Notes: generated from the letters alone by a model not told the origin. Positions 52,801 through 64,000 are shown, numbered from the stretch's first letter. The stretch: DNA of 64,000 nt from Sepiola atlantica (GCA_963556195.1 OY744525.1:24964718-25028717), one strand, 5' to 3'. Made by a program: numbers and translations.

Positions 52801-54056
52801 AATTTTTTTTTTTTTTTTTTTAGACATGTCAAATCAACTGGAATAAAATGCTTTCATCTTAAATTTTATCCATTACGCCAATCATGTACACCCTGTTTTG
52901 AAGATAAATTCTGAAATCTCAAATCGATCCATCTGCGCTGGTCAGTGTCTGATCGGCACATATCACAATGAGCAGCCCAAGACTATTATATTTTCGGATT
53001 GCTAGCCATCCCTTGGCTTGCAAGGCCTCGGGGTTTTACATACAGTACCTGGTGTTCCCAAATGGTCACCTATTCTAAGTATTGACCAAGCTCAACGTCA
53101 AGATGAATTGCAAAATATTTTCTTTATATCAATAATTGAAAATAAATTACATAATTTATTCTATGTCTAACTGGACCACGTGGAATTTCCACTATTGATT
53201 TCTTTAGCTAACTTTATAATAATTCTGTTTTTTCCTCCCTTGGTTGGCATGGCCGTAACGTGGACAATGTACATGCACTAAATCAAAGGGAGGTAATCCA
53301 TCTAAAACCAATTCGTATCATTATTACAGCTTTCTTTGAAGCAGACAATAACTGATTTTTTCAAGGTTAATTTAATTACAAAGGTTATTAACCAACATTT
53401 GTAGAAAAAATTAAAATCAATAGATTGTAGTGCAAGGGTAAACACAGAGGAAGATATGTGCAAGTAACGTATAAGTAAATATAAATTACTTTGTTGAATA
53501 TATCTGCAACCTGTAAAGAAGAGCCATGCGCAGATGACGATCTGTCTGGGAGTCTCATCTAACCGTGACCAGAAGCGAGGTTTGACAAAACAGTGTCAGA
53601 ATTGTGAATTACAAGCTAAGTTGGACACGTTTGACTGGCTTAAAGCCGAAGCCAGAAAGTGACTGAATCCTGTTTCTGAATCAATCATGTAGTATGGAAT
53701 TTAATTTAGTTTCCAGGAATAGAAGAGTGCATTGTCTTGTTAGCAAGTAAAGATTCAGTTCCAAGAGAGATAACTTTCGAATATTTTACATAAACAATAT
53801 TATAATGACATCTATTTTGATTCACAGCATTACTCTCATGCTAACTAAGGAAGTAACACGTACAATTATGTAGATGCTACACAAAATAGCTTTTGTAAGA
53901 AGCAGACTAGACATAAATGATTCTCATTGCCGCATCTTATCATTGAATTTCTTAAAAATAGGAACTTTAACAAACTGTAAGTGACTGATCAAAACTTCCA
54001 ATCACAGAAGATAAAGTGTTGATCATTTAAATGCAAAAATAAAACTACTTGAAATA
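52801..54056. other. no recognised feature
   Basis: Poly-T at 52803-52823. No gene or repeat could be drawn. Confidence 0.5.
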
Positions 54057-54235
54057 CAGGGTGTCCGTAAAGTCTGGACACAAAAAAACAAATATTTTTT
54101 AATTCAAATAACATCTTCAATATTGTTTCCATCATTTACAATGCATATATTGATCTATTTCACAAAACCTTTGTGAACTCGATGCAATAAATCCACATTG
54201 CTGTCAATGTTGGCATATTCACTCCTTATTCATTG
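54057..54235 (-). mobile_element. 3' end of a mariner-type transposon
   Basis: Starts at TA-CAGGGTGTCCGTAAAGTCTG, a classical mariner/IS630 terminus. Read on the minus strand the adjoining sequence resembles the degraded end of a transposase (N-I-D-S-N-V-D-L-L-H-R-V-H-K-G-F). The element is cut by the repeat at 54338 or just before it. Confidence 0.65.
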
Positions 54236-54337
54236 AGTCAAGTATATTGGATCTGTGATTTTTGTTTCTCCTTCAGAAAAAGAAATCAAGAGAACTAAAG
54301 TCTGATCAACGAAGAAGCCACTCCACATCTGTGAAGG

Positions 54338-54958
54338 AACAAGCCGCGCGTGCGTGGTCCCCCTCTGTATGTGACTCGATGTGGCAAGTGTAAAATGCAA
54401 TAAATTTGGGCAATTTGGGGCATTTTTGACCCCCCCTTTGACCCCCCTGGGGGCGCGAACCAGAATTTTTCTGAGGTCAAGAATGCTCATTTTATATCCA
54501 GAACAATTGCCTCTACATTTTGGCCAAGTTTCAGAAAAATTGAATGGATGGATCAAACGTTATGGAAGAAAAGGGTAATATTTTGTCATTTTGGGGGCTT
54601 TTGACCCCCTGGGGGCGTGAACCAGATTTTTTCCAAGGTCAGTGATACTTATTTTCTATTAGGAACAATTGCCTCCACATTTTGGCCAAGTTTCAGAGAA
54701 ATTGAATGGATGGATGAAAAGTTATGGGGCAAAAAATGTCATTTGTTGCCATTTCAGGGTCTTTTGACCCCCTGGGTGGGCTAACCAGATTTTTTTTCAA
54801 AAATCGGATAATGTCACTTTCTAACCTGACCAAAGTTACAACTTCATGCAAAATTTCAGAGAAATTCAATGGATGGTTGCGGAGAAAAATCCGGACGGAC
54901 GGACGAACGGATATGCCTCAAAATATAAGTCCCCCGATTTTATAAATCGGGGGACCAA
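54338..54958 (+). repeat. 620-bp modular repeat with terminal hairpin, copy 2
   Basis: Counterpart of 35938-36560, both beginning gaacaagccgcgcgtgcgtg. The right end keeps an 11-bp stem: gtcccccgatt, loop, aatcgggggac. Confidence 0.8.
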
Positions 54959-55194
54959 AAAAAGATTAGGTAAAAATATTGATTTTTTTTGTTTCTGACG
55001 TTTTTTTAGATGAGGATTGATAATTTGTATAATTCAGACTACTGTTCTCATATTTCGGTGCTTTAAACTTTATCAAAAAATCTCACTATAAATAACATTT
55101 TTTATTTAATGATTCCAACAAAACTTATTAATTTAAAAAAGAAAACAATAACAATAACATCAATTGGGACATGTAATTATTTTTTAGAATTTTT

Positions 55195-55625
55195 GAGATG
55201 AAGATTGATAATTTGGATTATTCCGTCTACTATTCTCATCTTGGTTGTCATTCTCACAACGTTTCGGCCGATGTAACTTCCTTCAGGTGTGTCCTGTCGA
55301 ACTCAGGAATCTGTATGGAATTTTGAAATGGAACCCTTTATTCAATCCATGGAGGGTAGATTGCTCTCGTTCTGTCAGCCATGACTGGGTAAAGTCGTAA
55401 GTAATTCGTAATTGTATTACTAGCATCGTCCACCCTGAGAATTTAACCTTTAACAGACAAACTTCGAACTGATTATTAGTTAGCACTTTTAACCATTGCG
55501 CCATGGGTCCGTGAAAACAGATTCTTGAGTTTGACCAAATGCATGTGAAGAAGGTTCGAGATTATATCGGCCGAAACGTTGTGAAAATAACATCCAAGAT
55601 GAGAACAGTAGTCCGAATAATACAA
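55195..55625 (-). mobile_element. tRNA/hammerhead composite element, full size
   Basis: Same plan and length (about 431 bp) as 47930-48362. Left arm 55200-55300, right arm 55545-55625. Tentative tRNA head on the minus strand: GGACCCATGGCGCAATGGTT at 55508 (A-box region). Both hammerheads are damaged: the left has CTGAAGG and a deletion in stem II, the right has GTGAAGA, while GAAACGTT is intact in both. A fragment of a further copy lies at 55010-55060. Confidence 0.75.
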
Positions 55626-55969
55626 ATAATATGGATTGAATTTTGTGTTTCATTTTATTAAATGAAAAATATCTAATTTGTCCAGACGTTGCAGCTATTT
55701 TTGTATATTTGCAGTTACATTCTAAATGACTACTTAACCAAATGTATGCAACCTTTGTCACTGAATGTGCCGTGTCTTAGTCTATAGGGTAAGTAAAATA
55801 AAAAATTTCGGTGTTTTAAACTTTTCATTCATCAAAAAATTTAATTATCAATAAATGTCTTTTTATTTAATGATTTTTTAACTTTTTATTCCAATAAAAC
55901 TTTTACAAATTTCAAAACAATAGCGCAATAACATTAATTGGGAGATTTAATTATTTTTCAGAATTTTTT

Positions 55970-56250
55970 TTAGATGAAGATTGATAATTTGAATTATTCC
56001 GTCTACTATCTTGGTTGTCATTTTCACAACGTTTCGGCCGATGTAATCCCCCCGACCTTTTTCAGATGTATCTTTTCGAATTTTTGAATCTTTATGTTAG
56101 AATGCATGAAAACAGACTTCTATGTAGGTTTCTAAGTTCGACATAAAAATTCCCAAGTTCCAAATGAGGCTCTCCTGAAGAAGATCAAAGTTTACACTGG
56201 TTAAAATGTTGTGAAAATGACAACCAAGACGAGAATAGTAGTCCGAAAAA
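55970..56250. mobile_element. composite element remnant with two damaged hammerheads
   Basis: Left arm 55970-56080 (minus strand CTGAAAA ... GAAACGTT) and right arm 56165-56245 (plus strand CTGAAGA ... TTAAAATGTT). The tRNA-like centre is deleted, leaving the two arms about 85 bp apart. Confidence 0.65.
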
Positions 56251-56648
56251 AAAACAAAAAAAAAACAATTATTTGTTATTATTCTTATCATTTTGCCTTA
56301 TTTAAAAAAATTAGATTTTTTTTTAGATGTATCCACACCTCTATCCCCAGCACCATAGATACTTATAAACCGTTCACTTAATAATCGTATTTAACCATGA
56401 AAACACGTCTGCTAAAAGCAGCCTTGTACAACCCACCCCCAAAAATATCACCCATGGAATCGTTAAAATTCACAATCCTTTCTCCAATCCAATTTGGTAC
56501 AAATAAACTTCATTCTATGCCTGACTTGTCCACCAAGTTTCATTCGTGAATGTGCAGCAGTCTTTATTTTATCACCGTGCAATATGTGGGGGCACTTTGG
56601 TGATCGTTTCATCAGTTGGAAGTGTGATCCTGAATAAGCTTCACACTA

Positions 56649-57236
56649 ATCATCATCATCATCATCATTATATTCCGTTTAACGTCCGTTTTACATGCTC
56701 CATGTGTTGGACGGCTTTAAGAAATTGACTTCCAAACAAACCTATCTCTGGCCAGGTCCTTATCTCTCAAATCCATTTTTACCACTTCCTCCCATGTTTT
56801 ACCTTTGCCTTCCCCTGCGAACTGAACCAACTACTGCAATTGTTCTACATCTACTAACACAAGAACTCTCATCAATTCTTTTAATGTGCCCAAACCAACA
56901 AAGTCTCCTGTTCTGCACAAATCTCTCCAGATACTCTCCAGATTTAATCTTCCTTTCAGGTCATCAGAACCAAGCCTTTCTTTAACACTCACATCCATCG
57001 TATTATTCTCATATTTCTTTCCATGAAACTTTACCCTCATTGACTAGGTTTCACTTCCATATATCATCACACTGTGTACACATACCTGATAGACTGTTCC
57101 CTTTGTTGATGGTGGTAACACTGTTGGTTAGCAATGGCATAAGTTCCCTGAACTTATTCCATCCACTCCTAACTCTTGCAATCACAATAGCACCGGCCTC
57201 TACCCTGTGCTCCCCACCAGACCTTAAACCCCATAT
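56649..57236 (-). pseudogene. 5'-truncated LINE, reverse transcriptase C-terminal end
   Basis: Minus-strand pieces in two frames: IARVRSGWNKFRELMPLLTN (57051-57275) and DVSVKERLGSDDLKGRLNLE then SIWRDLCRTG (56831-57040), followed by GKGKTWEEVVKMDL near 56800. These are conserved blocks of the region after the reverse transcriptase domain in invertebrate LINEs. Frameshifts separate them. The 3' end is a (TGA)n tail (plus strand atcatcatcatcatcat at 56650-56668), as in RTE-like LINEs. Confidence 0.75.
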
Positions 57237-57239
57237 TCT

Positions 57240-57480
57240 TATTTGTGGGGTGATGACAAAGATAATGCCTATCAAAACAGTCCCCAGACTATTCTTGAAC
57301 TGAAGAGGGCCATCGTATAATGAATGGGCTTTACACTCACCGGACTTTAACCTCCCAGGTTTTAATCAGTGTGGTTATCTCAAAGATAACGTCTATCAAA
57401 ACAATCCTCAGACGATTCCTGAACTGAACAGGGCCATCACAGCTCAAATCAGGACAGTGCCAAGAGAGGAGTATGTCAGA
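57240..57480 (+). pseudogene. mariner transposase C-terminal fragments, duplicated
   Basis: 57330-57470 reads SPDFNLPGFNQCGYLKDNVY then QNNPQTIPELNRAITAQIR and VPREEYVRGIDNF, the end of a mariner-family transposase. The usual SPDLxPxD motif has become SPDFNLPG, so the third catalytic acidic residue is replaced by Gly. A second shorter piece of the same region (DNAYQNSPQTILELKRAI) precedes it at 57245-57320, so the segment is duplicated. Confidence 0.7.
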
Positions 57481-57690
57481 GGTATTGACAATTTTTCATG
57501 TTGTATGCATAGATGCTTATCATCGAACAGTGATGAAACAAAAACTGTTGGACATTCATGAGTGAAACTTGGTGGACAAGCCCGGCATGTGATAAGGCTT
57601 ATTTGTACCAAACATAGTTGGATTGCAGAAAGAATTGTGAATTTTATAAACGATTCCAAGGGGAGCATTTTTTAGGTTCACCTTGTAGGA

Positions 57691-58149
57691 CACTAAGAAA
57701 AAACTGGATTAATTCAGAAATAATTGTCGGGTGGCATTTTTTTTTGGGGGGGGGGGGGGTCAGGAGTCAGGAGAGGTCACAATGTACATTAAAATGATTA
57801 ACAAGAGTAGATCTTAATTGTTTTGATTACAATTTAAGTAAAAACACTTTTTCCACTAATTGATTTTACAAACAGAAGAAGGAAAAAATTCAAAGACCTG
57901 GCATAAGCGAGTACATCAACTAGTCTATATGTGAATAAAAATAACCTTACAGAAATAGTAAAGACACCGAGGAAAGGGACGGGCATTAAAAGTAAAAAAT
58001 GCTTGAGTCATCAAAACTGAATTTGCAACAAAGAGAATAAATTTACACTAAAGAGAGTTTAATACATTAATTAATCATTGGACTTTCGGGATTGATATTG
58101 ATTGACTCATTAAAAATTCAAATAACAACTTGGTCATTTACTTTTAATC
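57691..58149. other. no gene; G-run
   Basis: T/G run at 57738-57753; the rest is unassigned. Confidence 0.45.
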
Positions 58150-58320
58150 TATTATCTTGAAAGAAAAGTTGTCTTTTCGGTCTGTTTTACCGGCTAAAAC
58201 TCAAAGACTATCGAAGACACACTTACAAACCTTAAACAGTCTGATTTAGTATGACATCCAGCAGGTTATGGTAAAAAAATTACTCTAATATTCATTTAAT
58301 TAAAGGAACCAGAGATCAAA
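58150..58320 (-). mobile_element. SINE body, second copy of the 52500 family
   Basis: aaagttgtcttttcggtctg, tctgatttagtatgacat and caggttatggta match 52500-52640. The tRNA head is missing. Confidence 0.6.
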
Positions 58321-58358
58321 TAAATATGTGAAAAATTTGTAGAGTCAGAAAAAAAAAC

Positions 58359-58822
58359 GGTGCTTGTAGGTAGACATGCATGGGTGAAATATGGCAGTTT
58401 AAAATAAAATAACATGAAACCTCTTTGATGTACTTACATATCAAGCAAAAGTAGGTACCTACGCTGAAAAATTATGAAACATTATCGATTAAAATTTTAA
58501 TTAAAAATATAAATCAGGTTTATCATATATTTCAGGTTCTCCAGTGGCACGAATACATTTTACGTCTTGAATTTAGAAGAATTGCGTAAAAGGGAGAACA
58601 AGGGAGATAAGTCAGTGTCATTTCTCATTAAAGACGTAAAATGTGTTTGTACCAATGGAGAAACTTATTTATATTTTTAATTAAAATTTTACTCGATAAT
58701 TTTCCGTAATTTTTTGTGTAGATACCTACTTTTACCTGATATGTAAGTATATCAAAGGGTTTTCGTGTTAATTTATTTTGAACTACCATATTTCACCTTT
58801 GTATGTCTACCTGCAAGCAGCA
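58359..58822. mobile_element. foldback MITE, about 460 bp
   Basis: The left half (ggtgcttgtaggtagacatg, gtgaaatatggcagtt, aagtaggtacctac) is complementary to the right half in the same order reversed, so nearly the whole element is one imperfect hairpin of about 210 bp per arm. No coding. Confidence 0.8.
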
Positions 58823-58949
58823 AAAAAAAAAAAAACTTTCATTCAAGAAATTCAGAAAATCAGGGGAAATTTAAAGTTATTTCTCCTGAAACAAAATTAA
58901 AAATCAAAAAATGATACAAGGGATCAGGAGTACACAGGGTTTCTTATTT

Positions 58950-58985
58950 ATTTCCGGGCAATGCCGGTTAGCCCTGCTTGTAATT
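58950..58985 (+). mobile_element. Helitron-like 3' terminus, eroded
   Basis: tttCCGGGCAATGCCGGttagccctgCTTGT: hairpin CCGGGCAATGCCGG followed after about ten bases by CTTGT where CTAGT is expected. Confidence 0.4.
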
Positions 58986-60254
58986 TTATAAAGGCAAGAG
59001 AAATTTATATTTTTAGGTATGATAAAAAAACAAACATGCATCTGCTCTAATTCAGTCTAATAAGGTAAAAAATGTCTTTTTTCAAAAATTCACTAAAAAT
59101 AGACTAATTATTGTATTTCGATAATCTTTTCGGTATTAGAAGTGTTAAGAGATGACCTTTCTTTAAAACAATTGCTAACTCGAAATTTTCAAGTCAATCA
59201 TTTTTTGTGGGGGGGGATGAGTTTTTTTTCACGACCCTCTAACTAATCAATGCTTGTAAAAATTTCAAGTGATTGTTACATGTTTAAATTAATGATTTTT
59301 AAAATTCTTCGTAGTTTAATATGTTATTTTGTTTTATGACAAAATTTTAAAAAAATCAACTTCTAGTCGAATGAACTCCCTATTTTTGGAAATTAAAAAA
59401 TGGTAACAAAATATTAAGAATTTTTTTTTGTTCACTTAATTTATTATGGATATCGTAGTAAAAACAATATAAAAAAATAGTTTTTTTTTTATTATTCTAA
59501 AAAAAAAAAAAAAATGTTTGCAAAATTGACAACTCAAAATGTTTCATTATCGAAACTTGAGTACTTAAAAAAAGGAAACCCGATAAATAAACTGGTTGAA
59601 GTTGTTATAAGGCTCAGATTTAGGAAAATTTCGTTTTTCATCTTTTAATTTCTGTCCATTTTTACATGCAATATCAGATCCGTTCTACGAATGTGCAGAA
59701 GTGATACAAAAAGAGAGTTATCGTTCTTGGCTATTTTGTTCATATAAAAGTGGGTCAATCAAGAACCGTTTTTTGATGTCTGGATTAATACACGTTATGA
59801 ACTTCCATAATTCTGAAAAAAAAGAGCGTGGCTTAGTAATGACATTTTTAAACGATAGCAGACGAAATTTGATCATCCCTATTTATCATATATGGCGGTG
59901 GGGGGGGGGAGATATCATTAAGAATGTCATAAATAAAATGATTGTAAATAACATTATTTAAGTGGAAAATACATTTAAAAAATTGTGTGCAGTTTTTTTT
60001 TGTGAGAAAATATTTCGACATTTTTGTTGCTTACACATTTCGAAGATGATTTAATATGAAAATAAAACCAATTTTACTGTTTGCCAAAATATGGTTGATT
60101 TCCTGAGCCCAGGGTTCTTTTACGGACATTTTAAATATAAAAGGAAAATTCATCTTCCATGTGTTTTATAACCGGACAGTACTCCCTTGTAAAGGACAAG
60201 AATACGAAAATACATGTTTAATTCTCCTGATGCTAAATCTAAACTCTTTGACAC
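58986..60254. other. no recognised feature
   Basis: AT-rich with homopolymer runs; an 86-codon frame at 59701-59961 was examined and not recognised. Confidence 0.5.
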
Positions 60255-60545
60255 TGATCACATGGTTTGATTGTTTTGTTTTTTTTACGGCATATCAACC
60301 CTTTTCCAGTTTTATGCTGAATACGATCATTTTGGTAAAAGTTTTTATGCTTCAAGTTCTTTATATCTTTAAATATTTATTCATGATGTTTTGTTTGGTT
60401 GTTTTGTAGAAGAAAACGTTTTTGTGTTTAGCTTCGCAGAACATGATTGAGTTCTGAAAAGAGAGAGGAAATAAACAATAACATCAATGTTTGGTGCATT
60501 TTAAATTAAGAAGCTGGTATCTTCTGACAACCTGATCTGGTAACA
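60255..60545 (+). repeat. dispersed repeat, plus-oriented copy
   Basis: Reverse complement of 61545-61800, about 1 kb apart, together making a large inverted pair. Key words: acggcatatcaacccttttc, cttcaagttctttatatct, gttttgtagaaga. Confidence 0.75.
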
Positions 60546-60724
60546 CCAGGACTTTCTCTCTCTTATTTACAGGGAGAAAAAGATGTCGTTTTGATAACGT
60601 CCTTTTTTCAGATCAAGAAAAAATATAACATTTACCTATCCTATCAGCACTCCTTATCTATGTATTCATTTTGTTACACATACACACATTTTCTTTCCTA
60701 AAAAAAACAAAAAAAAACTCCCAC

Positions 60725-60950
60725 CTGTGAAACATTACCACAGGACTGCTTTCCTGCAGACGACAACACGGTCGTCTTCAAATCTAATGTCAACAAATAC
60801 TTATTGGGCTAAGTATTAAAATTTTGTCCATTCCATTCATCATTTTCAACCCTCTCATAGTATTATTCATCAGCGAAACCAAAATCGTTTTATCCCTTTT
60901 TTCTCAAGTGGCTTTAAGCTTTCGTAAGCGGTGACTCGTTTTAGTATAAA
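60725..60950 (+). repeat. dispersed repeat, third copy of the 22130 family
   Basis: ggactgctttcctgcagac through gtaagcggtgactcgtttta matches 22150-22370 in order. Confidence 0.6.
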
Positions 60951-61254
60951 AAAAATTCTCAACAAAACACAAACCAAATACATGTAACAACCTCTCTCTC
61001 CTCCAATTCTTTTTATACACATGTACATCTTCTCTTTCACACACCACACTAACTAAATGTTATTCTTATTAACCATGCTGTAGTGTCTATTTCATCGTTA
61101 CATTCACTTCATGCCTTTTCAGTGTTTTTCTCCTCAAAGCTATAATACAATATTTGCATGCACCTGAAGTGAGAAGATGGCAGTCTTTCTAACCACATAA
61201 TACTGTGGACAGACACGTGATCATCTTAGCCCTCACACCCTTATGTTCCTTCGA

Positions 61255-61960
61255 AGATCATCATCATATTCAGTTTAATGTCCGTTTTACATACTAGCAT
61301 GTGTGAGACAACTTTTAAAAATTGACTTCAAAACTAACCTATCTCTGACCAGGTCTTTATTTATCCCTCTTCCTCCCGCGTTTCCCTTAGCCTTCACCTG
61401 TTAACTAATCCTACTACTACTACATCAACTGTTCTACATCTACTAACCCAAGAACATTCATCCATTCTTTCAACAGGACTATATCAACGAAATCTGTTCA
61501 GCACACATCTTATACTGTCCAGATTTAATCTTCCTCTCTGGTGCTACCAGATCAGGCTGTCTGAAGATACCGGCTTCCGGATTTAAAATGCATCAAACAT
61601 TGCACAACTAAATCATGTTTTGCAAAGCCCAAAACAAAAACAACAATTTTCCTCTACAAAACAATCAAACCAAACACCGTGAATAAATATTTGAAGATAT
61701 AAAGAACTTGAAGCATAATTTTTTTTTACCAAAACGACCTGATTTGACATAAAACCTGAAAAGGGTTGATATGCCGTAAAACAAAACAACCAAACTAATC
61801 GTCCTATGAGGTCATCAGACTGAAGCCTGTCTTTAAGACACACATTACACATCCATCATATCATTTCTCTTCCATGCAATGCATGTCCTCAACCCTTGCT
61901 GGCCATGTTTCACTTCCATACATCATTAAACTTGTGAGTGTTATTACTTGTCAATTTCTG
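61255..61960 (-). pseudogene. LINE reverse transcriptase C-terminal end, interrupted
   Basis: Minus-strand fragment MCNVCLKDRLQSDDLIGRL (61796-61852) is the same block as MDVSVKERLGSDDLKGRLNL of the 56649 copy; after an interruption by the repeat at 61545-61800 the fragment continues to the 3' tail (catcatcatattcagtttaa at 61259). Highly degraded. Confidence 0.65.
61545..61800 (-). repeat. dispersed repeat inserted in a LINE
   Basis: Interrupts the LINE block described at 61255-61960; a short fragment of the same repeat is at 3640-3735. Confidence 0.7.
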
Positions 61961-63344
61961 GAACAGATACCCTAGATATTATGAGGCGTCCATTTTGAAC
62001 GATCTATATTAGACAATATTGTTCATGTGTTCAATCTATTATTAGACAGTAGAAACTATTGCAATTAACTAGGATTTTGTTGCTGGGCTTTTCTGTTTTT
62101 ATTTTCCTTTCAGTTGAGGAGAACATGTTTAGACTAAATGCCTTACACATCTTTTTTCTTATGTACTTGACTTAATGGTTTATTTTTGAAAAGTTTATTA
62201 CACATAATGGTTTGAGTTCTTGTTTTATGTCATCACGACACATATCTGACTCTTATATGGGCAAAGGATTGCATCAGGAACCAGGTACTTAGAAAACACA
62301 TACCAATCTACCGCTCCACTGACATTAACCCTTTTAGGTTATAAGTGATTGATTGTATATGCTTAATTAAATATAACTTTCTATTTTAACCATAGCTAGG
62401 AGACGTTGACACACCGGTTCTCATTAGATCAATGAAGTTAATCGACCTTGAGCCTGGTCAGTATCAGATGGCTGACCATTTGGGAATACCAGGCACTGTA
62501 GGTGGAAGAACGGCCACACCTTCCTGCAAAAAAAACAAACAAAACTACCGTCGTTAAAATCATCTCGCCTGAGAAGGACACTTGTGACTGGATACCGTTT
62601 GTGAATTTTATATTCCCTAGAAAATTCCTCCTTTGGAGAAAACTGGCCGAACCTGCCCAGGGTGCGTGCCACACTAGGACAAAAGGAAATTGTGGGTTCA
62701 TACCTTTCTCAGCAGTATTAGTGTGTAATTGAAGACTACATCTGATAGGATTTGAACTCACAAGTTGTCATGGTATCCATTAGTTATTAGGTGGAAGATT
62801 CAGGTTTCTATAAGAGTAACAAATCGTCCATCTTGCAGCAAATTTATTTTCTTTTGCAACGTTGATGAAGACAATAGTCCGAAGAAAAAAACGAATGTAG
62901 ATGAAGAACAAAAAGTTATAAAAAAAGAAAACAACTGTTTTAAGTTGCAATGTAGTTAATAATTCTTTGTTTTCTAAACATTTTATTATGAGTGATAAAA
63001 GGAAATTCTGATTTGCTCGAAATAGACTTTCTTTGATCTAAACTTAGCACTTAATGTAGATAAAAGGCCTTTTCTCCAAACGAAAATCCTTTTATACAAT
63101 TATGTCTTCTTTTAAAAGAGCGATTCCTGCAGGCTGTTCATTTACTAAATTTCCTCTCTCGAGTTATTTGAAATCCGAAGATGAAATAATGCCATTAGTC
63201 ATTTTAGGCTAATTTCCTTTCATCTTATTTAGCAGTTTTCTGCGGCTAATTAAAATTCATAAGATTATTAAGTTACATAGATTGGAAATAAATAAAAATA
63301 GGTTTGGGCAAGATTTGAACATGTATTCTTTAAGCAGGGCTGTG
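61961..63344. other. no gene; possible old SINE at 62690-62790
   Basis: Minus-strand word GAGTTCAAATCC at about 62760-62749 resembles a B-box, but the A-box could not be placed. Frames at 62424-62761 on both strands have no recognised motif. Confidence 0.4.
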
Positions 63345-63420
63345 GAGTAGAAGATGGAGTCGAGGATTCGGAATCGGTGACATTCCATTGCTTTAGGAAT
63401 CGTCTAAAATTGTCTGACTA
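63345..63420 (+). repeat. possible terminus of a DNA transposon
   Basis: gcagggctgtggagtagaag then gtcgaggattcggaatcgg resembles a GTCGGA-rich repeat common in animal genomes and begins CAGGG; only one end is seen. Confidence 0.25.
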
Positions 63421-63849
63421 AAAAGATGCAAGATGAAAAATGCCCAACACGAAAATATATTAAAATATTTAAGTTTTATAACATTATATATCACTTGATA
63501 ATGGCAAAGATTTTCATATATTTTTGTGTCGGCCATTTTTTTTTTGTGTGTATCCATTTTTCTTTTTTGTTATCAAATTCTTTAGATTTCGTTCATTAAT
63601 AAAAAATGTTGAATTCACAGAGTCCTGAAAAACACTTGTCCTCGTTAAAAGTAAAACTCTAATATATATTTATTATACTAAATATGATTAAACGTGTGTT
63701 TCCCTAAAGCTTTTTCCTATATACTTTAATAAGACAAAATACATGCTAAAAAACCTTAGTTCTGGGATTGATTTAATTTGAAAATTCTTAAACTGTCACA
63801 CTTTTTATAAAAACAAAGAATAAATAGTGGTAGTGGGTGTAACCCAACG

Positions 63850-63873
63850 AGTCACGGGTACGTCTAGTAGTGT
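63850..63873 (+). mobile_element. Helitron-like 3' terminus, partial
   Basis: gagtcacgggtacgtCTAGT on the plus strand matches the last 16 bases of the other ends; hairpin absent. Confidence 0.35.
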
Positions 63874-63894
63874 ATATAACATTAATCGTCGAAT

Positions 63895-64000
63895 AAGATT
63901 TTTTGACTCCAAGCCACACCTTTTTATAGATAACAGTACTCCAAGCCACACTTTTTTTTTCAAATAACAGTACTCCAAGCCACACCCTTTTTTTTTTCAA
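63895..64000 (+). repeat. 36-bp tandem repeat running off the window
   Basis: Three copies of tccaagccacacnttttt with ataacagtac spacers between 63907 and the window end. Truncated by the window edge. Confidence 0.75.

Larger units (their letters stand above)
56420..57690. mobile_element. mariner-like element with long inverted ends, interrupted by a LINE
   Basis: 56425-56560 (cttgtacaacccaccccc, attcacaatcctttctccaa, cttgtccaccaagtttcatt) and 57545-57690 are inverted, giving ends of about 140 bp. The interior has transposase fragments at 57240-57480 and a LINE piece at 56649-57236. Confidence 0.65.

Noticed and set aside
54230..54556. 108-codon frame, also similar at 35915-36157
   Set aside because: It is shared because the DNA repeat is shared; the two copies do not keep a common full-length frame.
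60725..60800. Hammerhead-like TTGAAGACGAC...GGAAAGCAG on the minus strand
   Set aside because: The first core base is T, and the strongest local pairing is incompatible with the hammerhead fold.
62424..62761. Overlapping 76-107 codon frames on both strands
   Set aside because: No motif recognised, and the region has features of an old SINE.

Overview
The window is an AT-rich piece of animal genome with no recognisable host gene. Every open reading frame in it is explained by tandem repeats, microsatellites, transposon remnants or chance. The density of tRNA-derived SINEs ending in (TA)n, LINE tails with TGA/ATG repeats, (TTAGGG)-type motifs and Penelope-like element debris suggests a mollusc, most likely a cephalopod such as an octopus. 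That assignment is an inference from repeat style; no database was searched.

Layout. 1-8.9 kb: palindromic elements, a pair of oppositely oriented TA-flanked MITEs (938-1305, 5740-6126) and SINEs. 9-18 kb: five tandem arrays (36 bp, 29 bp twice, 37 bp, and a TTAGGG-like array inside inverted repeats). 14-18.7 kb and 48.6-52.1 kb: a SINE family whose 5' head is a piece of U2 snRNA. 19.7-23.1 kb: hammerhead-bearing repeats and a second TTAGGG-like array. 25.7-26.3 kb: an A-rich 16-17 bp array. 30.4-33.5 kb: a Penelope-like element with a GIY-YIG endonuclease remnant between 0.7-kb inverted terminal repeats. 34.7-35.4 kb: the C-terminal end of a non-LTR retrotransposon with a CCHC finger and restriction-like endonuclease. 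36-47 kb: long hairpins, microsatellites, LINE scraps and a zinc-finger LINE tail. 46.8-56.3 kb: short palindromic elements with a tRNA-like SINE head between two inverted hammerhead arms. 54-62 kb: mariner remnants, a LINE nested in a mariner, and MITEs.

The main hidden signal is RNA: about twenty places show the hammerhead ribozyme core (CUGANGA, stem II, GAAA, short often palindromic stem III, NUH cleavage site, stem I), in at least eight unrelated-looking repeat contexts. Hammerheads are known in Penelope-like elements, and the complete-structured Penelope copy here carries one in each arm. The window suggests that the same self-cleaving module has spread to short non-autonomous repeats, including a compact tRNA-promoter/hammerhead composite of about 430 bp. 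The second notable signal is the U2-headed SINE family. Coordinates of repeats were set by eye and may be off by several bases.
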